Positions 1-4,849 of a stretch of DNA of 6,191 nt are shown here, piece by piece. This DNA is from Acidimicrobiales bacterium (GTDB lineage: Bacteria; Actinomycetota; Acidimicrobiia; Acidimicrobiales; RAAP-2). Position 1 is the first letter of the stretch, and each line of letters begins with the position of its first letter. The notes below the pieces were generated by a model. That model saw only the letters and a list, made by a program, of their open reading frames with translations, was not told the DNA's origin and made no database searches. The stretch lies in the NCBI GenBank assembly GCA_017883105.1, contig JADGOF010000143.1, positions 1 to 6,191 of the forward strand, given 5' to 3'. A program made the translations under genes and the position numbers.

Positions 1-600
1 GTCGAGGGTCTGTTCGCAGAGGTTGAGGGGGGCCAGTGACACGTCCGCGCCCCACGGCGCATGGTCGAACCCCCCGTCGAGATACGGGGACAGCGCGTCT
101 TCGCTGGCGTGCCCCCCGGGCCCGTGACCGCAGTCGTGGCCGAGGGCGATCGCCTCGGTGAGGGGCACATTGAGGCGGCAGGCCCGGGCGATGCCGGTGG
201 CCACCTGGGCCACCTCCAGTGCGTGGGTGAGCCGGGTGCGTTGATGGTCATCGGGGAACACGAAGACCTGGGTCTTTCCGGCCAGACGACGGAACGCGGT
301 GGCGTGAAGGATGCGATCGCGGTCGCGTTCGAAGCAGGTGCGCCACCGGTCGGGTGCTTCGCTTCGCAGCCGGTCACCGGCCCCTGCGGCACGGGTGGCA
401 CCGGGCGCCAGGCGTTCGTGTTCGGCGTCCTCTCGCTCCTGCCGGTTGAGACCCGCCGACGGGCCGCCGGTGCCGGTGTGGCTGTCGGCATGGGCCACGG
501 TGATGCCGTCCCCACCGTGGCCGGCCATGGTCGCGGCCCAGCGACGGTTCCTTTCGTTCTCTCCCTCGGGTGCTGCTCCCATCTGGCCAGTGTGCCCCAT
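1..600 (-). CDS. dgt: dGTPase-like HD-domain triphosphohydrolase (partial, C-terminus outside window)
   Basis: The first 200 residues of a deoxyguanosinetriphosphate triphosphohydrolase-type protein are present; the rest lies beyond base 1. Such cytosolic enzymes split dNTPs into deoxynucleoside and triphosphate. Residues 86-112 carry the family's FERDRDRILH and FRRLAGKTQVF signatures. H126 (RLTHALEV) and H155-D156 (ALGHDCGH) match three of the four HD metal ligands; the fourth (Asp) would lie outside. H164 and E167 match the catalytic His and Glu of the E. coli enzyme. The usual HDLGHxPFGH reads HDCGHGPGGH, so the Phe is replaced by Gly. Conserved sequence begins near residue 51, so the first 50 residues are an unconserved Gly/His-rich extension. 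The start is uncertain: ATG at 600-598 gives the longest product, while ATG at 582 or 528 are in-frame alternatives, none with a strong ribosome-binding site. It is divergent from the DUF3107 gene. Family assignment is firm; substrate specificity is inferred. Confidence 0.88.
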   Translation of the reverse strand, partial: MGHTGQMGAAPEGENERNRRWAATMAGHGGDGITVAHADSHTGTGGPSAGLNRQEREDAEHERLAPGATRAAGAGDRLRSEAPDRWRTCFERDRDRILHATAFRRLAGKTQVFVFPDDHQRTRLTHALEVAQVATGIARACRLNVPLTEAIALGHDCGHGPGGHASEDALSPYLDGGFDHAPWGADVSLAPLNLCEQTLD

Positions 601-637
601 GGTTGCGACCGCGGGACGCCGCCCGCTCGGAACCTTG

Positions 638-643
638 TATCGT
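638..643 (+). promoter_or_regulatory. possible -10 box of the DUF3107 gene
   Basis: TATCGT fits the actinobacterial TAnnnT -10 pattern and lies in the 93-base region between two divergent genes, about 50 bases before the GTG start. No convincing -35 hexamer sits 16-18 bases upstream, so this is weak. The rest of 601-693 should also contain the promoter of the leftward dGTPase-like gene, but I could not single one out. Confidence 0.25.
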
Positions 644-680
644 CGATGGCGACCGGCAGATCTGTCGGAGCCCAGCTGAG

Positions 681-685
681 AGGAG
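681..685 (+). promoter_or_regulatory. ribosome-binding site deciding the DUF3107 start
   Basis: AGGAG, within GAGAGGAG at 678-685, lies 8 bases before GTG 694. It is the clearest Shine-Dalgarno in the window. It fixes the start at GTG 694 rather than at far-upstream starts in the same open frame, which runs antisense through the dGTPase-like gene. Confidence 0.75.
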
Positions 686-693
686 CGTGCCAG

Positions 694-930
694 GTGGACG
701 TGCGTATCGGAATCGTGCAATCGATGAAGGAGCTCGACATCGAGTTGCCCGAGGATGCGGAGCGCGACAAGGTCCTGGCCGATATCGAAGCGGCACTGGC
801 CGAGGAGGGGACCATCCTCTGGCTGACCGATCGGAAGGGTCGCCAGGTCGGCGTCCCGGTGGCCAAGGTGGCCTACGTCGAAGTGGATCCACCGACCTCT
901 GACCACCGGGTCGGTTTCGGGATCTCCTGA
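694..930 (+). CDS. DUF3107 family small protein
   Basis: A 78-residue soluble protein with the DUF3107 pattern of Actinobacteria: an N-terminal strand (DVRIGIVQS), an acidic helix with E20-D21 and E33 to E38, then GTILWLTDRKGRQVGVPV (residues 39-56), followed by VAYVEV and the typical C-terminal HRVGFG at 71-76. Family members are of similar size (Mycobacterium Rv3208A is one) and their biochemical role is not established, so I give none. It has no signal peptide, membrane segment or cysteine. The GTG start is supported by a strong ribosome-binding site and by the usual family N-terminus of the form M-(D/E)-V-(R/K)-I-G. The gene lies 57 bases upstream of the ATPase pair with no recognisable terminator between, so co-transcription is plausible. 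Confidence 0.88.
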   Translation: MDVRIGIVQSMKELDIELPEDAERDKVLADIEAALAEEGTILWLTDRKGRQVGVPVAKVAYVEVDPPTSDHRVGFGIS

Positions 931-987
931 TTCGACCCTGCGCCGCCGGCCAGTCCGGTTCCGAGGTGGGTCGGGGCCGCTGAAGCG

Positions 988-1935
988 ATGCACGCGCTCC
1001 TCGATCACAGACTTGTCTTCGTCACCGGCAAAGGTGGTGTCGGCAAGACCACGGTGGCGTCGGCGTTCGCCCTTTTCGCCTCCCTGCGCGGCAAGCGGGT
1101 GCTGATCTGTGAGGTCGATGCCAAGGGTGACGTGGCCGAGTTCTACGAGGCCCCGGCCACTGGATTCAACGAGAAAGAGATCCTCCCCGGGCTCTTCGCC
1201 ATGACCATGGACACCGAGGCGTCGCTGCGCGAGTACCTCAAGCTGCAGCTTCGCATCCCGGTGGTGGGGCGGATCGGCCCCTTGGCCAAGGCCTTCGACT
1301 TCGTGGCCACCGCAGCGCCCGGGGTCCGGGAGATCCTCACCGTGGGCAAGCTCTGTTACGAGGTGCGTGAGCGCAACTACGACCTGGTGGTGGTGGACGC
1401 ACCGGCCTCCGGCCACATCATCGGCCAGCTGGCCGCCCCCCAGGCCATCAACAACCTGGTCAAGGTGGGCCTCATTCGATCTCAGACGGACTGGATGCTC
1501 GAGATCCTGTCAGATCCGACCCAGACCGGGCTGGTGGCGGTGTGCACCCCCGAGGAGATGCCGGTCAACGAGACCATCGAGTTGGCGGCCCGGGTCCGGG
1601 AGGAAACCACCGTCGAGTTCTCCGCCGTGGTGGTCAACCGGGTGCTCCCCGAGCTCTTCGGCCGCCAGGAGGAAGAGGTGTTCGACACCCTGGCCACCGT
1701 TGGACCGTTGGCCCAGTTGAACGAGTTGGTGGGCGGGGACACCGGCCCGGTGCTGGACGCGGCCCGTCTGGCCGTGACCATGCGGCGCACCCGCTCCACC
1801 CACCTCGACCACCTTCGCCAGAGCATCGACGAGGCCATTCCCATGCTCTATCTCCCGTATCTCTTCACGCGTTCGCACGGGCTCCGGACCACCCGCCAGG
1901 TGGCGGCGTCCCTGGGCGAGGAGCTCGGCTACTGA
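988..1935 (+). CDS. ArsA/Get3-family ATPase, first of a pair (BagA/Rv3679-like)
   Basis: A 315-residue P-loop ATPase of the ArsA/GET3 group of deviant Walker A NTPases. The loop is TGKGGVGKTT, with signature lysine K15 and K20 as the ordinary P-loop lysine. Switch I is EVDAKGD, with D44 at the catalytic Asp position. Switch II is VVVDAPASGH, with D137. N217 in VVNRVLP is the expected base-contacting Asn. It lacks the CxxC motif of eukaryotic Get3 and has no membrane segment. In order and sequence style it resembles Mycobacterium Rv3679 (BagA), which pairs with Rv3680 (BagB) in a Get3-like complex. An arsenite-pump role is unlikely, since no arsB or arsR is nearby and no metal-binding cysteine cluster is seen. 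ATG 988 starts just before the first beta strand. Its ribosome-binding site is weak (GGGG at 973-976), which suggests transcription from upstream. The stop overlaps the next start by one base. Confidence 0.88.
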   Translation: MHALLDHRLVFVTGKGGVGKTTVASAFALFASLRGKRVLICEVDAKGDVAEFYEAPATGFNEKEILPGLFAMTMDTEASLREYLKLQLRIPVVGRIGPLAKAFDFVATAAPGVREILTVGKLCYEVRERNYDLVVVDAPASGHIIGQLAAPQAINNLVKVGLIRSQTDWMLEILSDPTQTGLVAVCTPEEMPVNETIELAARVREETTVEFSAVVVNRVLPELFGRQEEEVFDTLATVGPLAQLNELVGGDTGPVLDAARLAVTMRRTRSTHLDHLRQSIDEAIPMLYLPYLFTRSHGLRTTRQVAASLGEELGY

Positions 1936-3191
1936 TGGCCACGGCACGCACCACCTCGGGGCGATCGGAAATGGGACGCGACAGGAGTCCGGCGAGGGAG
2001 CACGCCCAGGCCCCGGCGGGCCGCAGGGGAACGATAGACGGACTGTTAGCCACCAAAGAGATCGTGGTGGCTTGCGGCCCAGGTGGTGTGGGCAAGACCA
2101 CCACGGCGGCAGCGGCGGCCGTGGTGGCGGCGGTCAGGCACGGCAGCAAGGTGCTGGTGCTCACCGTCGATCCGGCCAAGCGCCTGGCCAACGCCCTGGG
2201 CCTCGACGGCATCGGCAACGCCGAGCATCGGGTCCCCGACGAGGCGTTCCGGGCCGCCGGGCTGAAGCCCCGGGGCCAGTTGTGGGCGGCCATGCTGGAC
2301 ACCAGGGAGTCATGGGATGCGTTGATCCGCCGGCAGGCCCCCGACGAGCAGACCAGGGACGAGATCCTCGCCAATCCGCTGTACCAGAACATCTCGGGCC
2401 GTTTCGTGGCCAGCCACGACTACATCGCCATGGAGCGGCTCTATGAGATCCATTCCGAGAGTGATTACGACCTCATCGTGGTGGACACCCCGCCGACCAG
2501 AAACGCCCTCGACTTTCTCGACGCGCCCGAGCGGATGGCCGACTTCTTCTCATCCCGGCTGCTGCGCTGGCTGATCGTCCCCTACCGGTCGCGCCTGGTC
2601 AATATGGCCACCAAACCCTTCTATCAGGTGGCCGACCGCATCCTCGGTACTGAGTTCCTGGCGGATATCTCGGAGTTCTTCATCCTGTTCCAATCGATGT
2701 ACGACGGATTCGTCGAACGTTCAGAATCGGTCGGCCGGCTGCTGTCCGACCGCCGGACCACGTTCATCGTGGTCTCCACCCTCGAGGCGGTGCCCCTCCG
2801 GGAGGCGGAGTTCTTCGCCGAGCAACTGAACGCGCGCAAGCTCCACCTGGGTGCCATCGTGTTGAACAAGGTGCTTCCGGACTACCTGCGCGACCCCGGC
2901 GGCGCGGCGGTAGCCGAGTCGATGCGGGAGCGGGCCGACGACCTGGCCGTCGAGCTGGCCCCCAACCTGGCCGCGGTCGATCCCGCGCTCGGTGACACCG
3001 ATCAGATCGCCCGGGTGCTGACCGAGGTGGCCGACAGCTATCTCAACTTCCAGGTGGTGGCCCTCCGTGAAATGGAGGAGCGGTCCATGCTCTCGGTAAC
3101 GCCCGACGTACTTGCCACCGTGCCCTTCTTCGACACCGATATCTACGATCTGGCCGGTCTGGTTCGGCTGGGCGAACAGATCTGGGACTAG
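1935..3191 (+). CDS. ArsA/Get3-family ATPase, second of a pair (BagB/Rv3680-like)
   Basis: A 418-residue ArsA/GET3-type ATPase. Residues 1-38 form a basic, probably disordered tail. The P-loop is CGPGGVGKTT with K54 as the ordinary lysine, but the signature lysine position is Pro49. Switch I is TVDPAKRLANALGL with D79. Switch II is VVDTPPTRNALDFLDAP with D184. VLNKVLP carries N311. The helical region at about 190-260, with several Phe and Leu residues (for example MADFFSSRLLRW and FFILFQSMYDGF), corresponds to the client or partner-binding segment of Get3 relatives. Sequence and order match Rv3680 of Mycobacterium, which also lacks the signature lysine as I recall it. The ATG sits in TGATG overlapping the previous stop, with GAGGAG at 1918-1923 eleven bases upstream, so the pair is translationally coupled. 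The frame is open back to 1542, but that part overlaps the first ATPase and is not used. A heteromeric complex is inferred. Confidence 0.88.
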   Translation: MATARTTSGRSEMGRDRSPAREHAQAPAGRRGTIDGLLATKEIVVACGPGGVGKTTTAAAAAVVAAVRHGSKVLVLTVDPAKRLANALGLDGIGNAEHRVPDEAFRAAGLKPRGQLWAAMLDTRESWDALIRRQAPDEQTRDEILANPLYQNISGRFVASHDYIAMERLYEIHSESDYDLIVVDTPPTRNALDFLDAPERMADFFSSRLLRWLIVPYRSRLVNMATKPFYQVADRILGTEFLADISEFFILFQSMYDGFVERSESVGRLLSDRRTTFIVVSTLEAVPLREAEFFAEQLNARKLHLGAIVLNKVLPDYLRDPGGAAVAESMRERADDLAVELAPNLAAVDPALGDTDQIARVLTEVADSYLNFQVVALREMEERSMLSVTPDVLATVPFFDTDIYDLAGLVRLGEQIWD

Positions 3192-3205
3192 GCGCCGGCT
3201 GCGCC
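3191..3205 (+). terminator. weak GC hairpin at the end of the ATPase pair
   Basis: GGCGC at 3191-3195 can pair with GCGCC at 3201-3205 around a 5-base loop, starting at the last base of the stop codon. No T-run follows, so a classical intrinsic terminator is not shown. Because a promoter-like element lies just downstream, it may still mark a transcription-unit boundary. Confidence 0.2.
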
Positions 3206-3212
3206 GCGGCCG

Positions 3213-3241
3213 CCGACCCCCTGCTCCACCTGCCTTACGAT
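3213..3241 (+). promoter_or_regulatory. promoter of a probably leaderless O-methyltransferase mRNA
   Basis: TACGAT at 3236-3241 fits the TAnnnT -10 consensus. CCGACC at 3213-3218, sharing the GAC core of TTGACA, lies exactly 17 bases upstream. Six bases separate the -10 box from A3248 of the ATG, so the expected transcription start coincides with the start codon. No Shine-Dalgarno precedes the ATG. Both facts point to leaderless initiation, which is common in Actinobacteria. Confidence 0.5.
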
Positions 3242-3247
3242 GCAGTG

Positions 3248-3892
3248 ATGGCTGACATCGTTGATCCCGAAGTGGAGGAGTACGCCGCGGCACACTCCAC
3301 GGCACCGCCCGCCTACCTCGAGGAGCTGGCCTCCGAGCTGCGGGTGACCTTGGAGTCCCCCGGCATGATGGTCGGCCGCCTGGAGGGTCGGTACCTGGAG
3401 ATGCTCACCTTCGCCCTGGGGGCCACCTCGGTGCTCGAGATCGGGACTTTCGGGGGCTACTCGTCACTGGCCATGGCACCGGGACTGGCTCCCGGCGGCC
3501 GCATCACCACGTGCGAGATCTCTCCGGTGCACGCCGAGTTTGCCCGCCGTCACATCGCGGCCAGCCCCTTCGCCGGGTCCATCGAGGTGATCGTGGGCCC
3601 GGCCATCGACACCATCGCCACCCTCCCCGGCCCGTTCGACCTGGTATTCATCGATGCCGACAAGGCGGCGTACCACGAGTACTTCGAGGCGGTGCTCGAG
3701 AAGCTTGCCCCCCGGGGCCTGATCGCCGCCGACAACACGTTGTGGAGCGGCCGGATCCTCGATCCGGGCGACTCCACCAAGGACACGGTGGCCCTCCGCC
3801 GGTTCAACGATGCGCTGGCCGTCGACCCCCGGGTGGTCGTGGTGCAGACCACGGTCCGTGACGGGGTCACCCTCATCAGGAGGGCCGGGTAG
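3248..3892 (+). CDS. SAM-dependent O-methyltransferase (Methyltransf_3, catechol/caffeoyl-CoA type)
   Basis: A 214-residue cytosolic class I methyltransferase of the cation-dependent O-methyltransferase family, the usual length for bacterial members. Motif I is VLEIGTFGGYSSLAMA (62-77). E90 at the end of the next strand (TTCE) should hold the SAM ribose. DLVFIDADKAAYHEYF (131-146) gives the metal ligand D136 and the conserved ADK. IAADNTLWSGRI (159-170) gives D162 and N163, the remaining expected metal ligands. These residues predict methyl transfer to a hydroxyl of a catechol-like or related acceptor; the natural substrate cannot be read from sequence. Residues 1-45 form the helical N-terminal cap typical of the family. 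ATG 3248 is preferred because it fits the leaderless promoter; GTG 3245 is in frame and would add one residue. It has its own promoter, and no biosynthetic partner genes are adjacent. Confidence 0.9.
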   Translation: MADIVDPEVEEYAAAHSTAPPAYLEELASELRVTLESPGMMVGRLEGRYLEMLTFALGATSVLEIGTFGGYSSLAMAPGLAPGGRITTCEISPVHAEFARRHIAASPFAGSIEVIVGPAIDTIATLPGPFDLVFIDADKAAYHEYFEAVLEKLAPRGLIAADNTLWSGRILDPGDSTKDTVALRRFNDALAVDPRVVVVQTTVRDGVTLIRRAG

Positions 3893-3910
3893 GCAGATCG
3901 CAGTGCCGGC

Positions 3911-3922
3911 CCCCCCGGGGGG
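3911..3922. repeat. perfect palindrome C6G6 between methyltransferase and PHP genes
   Basis: Six C followed by six G form a perfect 12-base palindrome 18 bases after the methyltransferase stop and 40 bases before the PHP start. It could fold as a short all-GC hairpin if a small loop is opened from the centre. No T-run follows, so it is only a weak terminator candidate. It could also be a chance product of the high GC content. Confidence 0.4.
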
Positions 3923-3944
3923 TCGGATCCGTAGGGGGCGAACG

Positions 3945-3950
3945 AAAGGA
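3945..3950 (+). promoter_or_regulatory. ribosome-binding site of the PHP phosphatase gene
   Basis: AAAGGA lies 12 bases before GTG 3963, a slightly long spacing. It is the only Shine-Dalgarno-like element near the HxH-encoding start and supports GTG 3963 over any upstream start in the same frame. Confidence 0.45.
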
Positions 3951-3962
3951 CCGGGTACGACT

Positions 3963-4847
3963 GTGTTGGACTATCACCTCCACCTGTGGCCCCACTCGCA
4001 GAGTGACGCCGAGACAACCGTCGAACAGGTGGCGGCCTACTGCGAGCACGCCACCGCAGCCGGCGTGGCCGAGATCGCGGTGACCGAGCACCTGTTCCGG
4101 TTCACCCAGGCCAAGGACGTGCTCGGCGGGTGCTGGGACGACCTCCCCGGTGATGCGCTCCGACCGGGCATGGCCGCCTACTGGGACCATCATGCCCGGG
4201 TGGACCTTGATGCCTATGTCGAGGTGGTCCAGGCGGTGAAGGCCGCCGGCCTTCCGGTCGTGCTCGGGCTGGAGGTGGACTACTACCGGGACCGCATGGA
4301 CGACGTCGCCGAGCTGCTCAGTGGCTACCCTTTCGACGTGTTGCTTGGCTCGGTCCACTGGCTGGGAACCTGGCGCTTCGACGTGCTGAACGAGCCCCTG
4401 GTCCTGGCCGAGTGGGATGTGCGGGACATCGACGCGGTGTGGGACGAGTACACCCGGGCCATGGAGGAGTTGGGGGCGTCGGGGGTGTGCGATGTCTTCG
4501 CCCATCCGGATCTGGTCAAGATCGCCGGTCGGGTGCCTGCGGTCCCCGACGAGTTCTACGACCGGATCACCGAGGCCGCGGTGCGCTCGGGCATGGCCGC
4601 CGAGGTGTCCTCGGCGGGGTGGAGGAAGCCGGTGGGCGAAGAGTATCCGGCACCACCGCTCCTCAAGCGATTCGTCGAGCGGGGTGTTCCTCTCACCACC
4701 GCGTCCGACGCCCACCAGCTGCCCGATGTGGCCGACCGTGCCGAGGACATACGGGACCTGCTCCTCGGGGCCGGGGTCACCCGGTTGCAGGGGTATCGTG
4801 ACCGCAAGCCGTACGAAGTTGCCGTGGGAGCGGCGGGCGGGGACTGA
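3963..4847 (+). CDS. PHP-domain phosphoesterase, histidinol-phosphatase (HisK/HisJ) type
   Basis: A 294-residue PHP-fold metal-dependent phosphatase. The metal ligands expected of the family appear in order: H5 and H7 (DYHLHLW), E42-H43 (VTEHLF), E104 (LGLEVDYY), H132 (GSVHWLG), H181 (FAHPDLVK), and D249 with H251 (ASDAHQL). The GLEVDY and GSVHW stretches and the length are typical of the HisK family that removes phosphate from L-histidinol phosphate. No other his gene is in the window, so the substrate is assigned by family only; another small phosphoester is possible. The start is GTG 3963, immediately before the HxH strand, with AAAGGA (3945-3950) 12 bases upstream; TTG 3966 is an alternative that removes one residue. 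The frame is open back to 3810, inside the methyltransferase, but that part is shadow sequence. The stop lies two bases before the kinase start, so the two are probably co-transcribed and coupled. Confidence 0.87.
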   Translation: MLDYHLHLWPHSQSDAETTVEQVAAYCEHATAAGVAEIAVTEHLFRFTQAKDVLGGCWDDLPGDALRPGMAAYWDHHARVDLDAYVEVVQAVKAAGLPVVLGLEVDYYRDRMDDVAELLSGYPFDVLLGSVHWLGTWRFDVLNEPLVLAEWDVRDIDAVWDEYTRAMEELGASGVCDVFAHPDLVKIAGRVPAVPDEFYDRITEAAVRSGMAAEVSSAGWRKPVGEEYPAPPLLKRFVERGVPLTTASDAHQLPDVADRAEDIRDLLLGAGVTRLQGYRDRKPYEVAVGAAGGD

Positions 4848-4849
4848 CC

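Noticed and set aside
61..693. Long plus-strand open frame continuous with the DUF3107 gene
   Set aside because: It is antisense to the dGTPase-like gene, whose HD motifs are unmistakable; DUF3107 homology begins at GTG 694 with its own ribosome-binding site.
1542..1934. Upstream extension of the second ATPase frame
   Set aside because: It overlaps the first ATPase in another frame and its translation is Gly/Arg/Pro/His-rich noise; ATG 1935 in TGATG is the natural coupled start.
988..3191. Arsenite efflux ATPase (ArsA of an ars operon)
   Set aside because: No arsB, arsD or arsR nearby and no metal-binding cysteine cluster; the two-gene arrangement fits the Rv3679/Rv3680-type pair.
3956..3961. 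TACGAC as a -10 box for a leaderless PHP gene
   Set aside because: It lacks the final T of TAnnnT and lies only one base from GTG 3963, too close for a transcription start at that codon; no -35 is seen.
3876..4715. 279-residue minus-strand open frame
   Set aside because: It is antisense to the PHP gene and shows no recognisable domain or ribosome-binding site.
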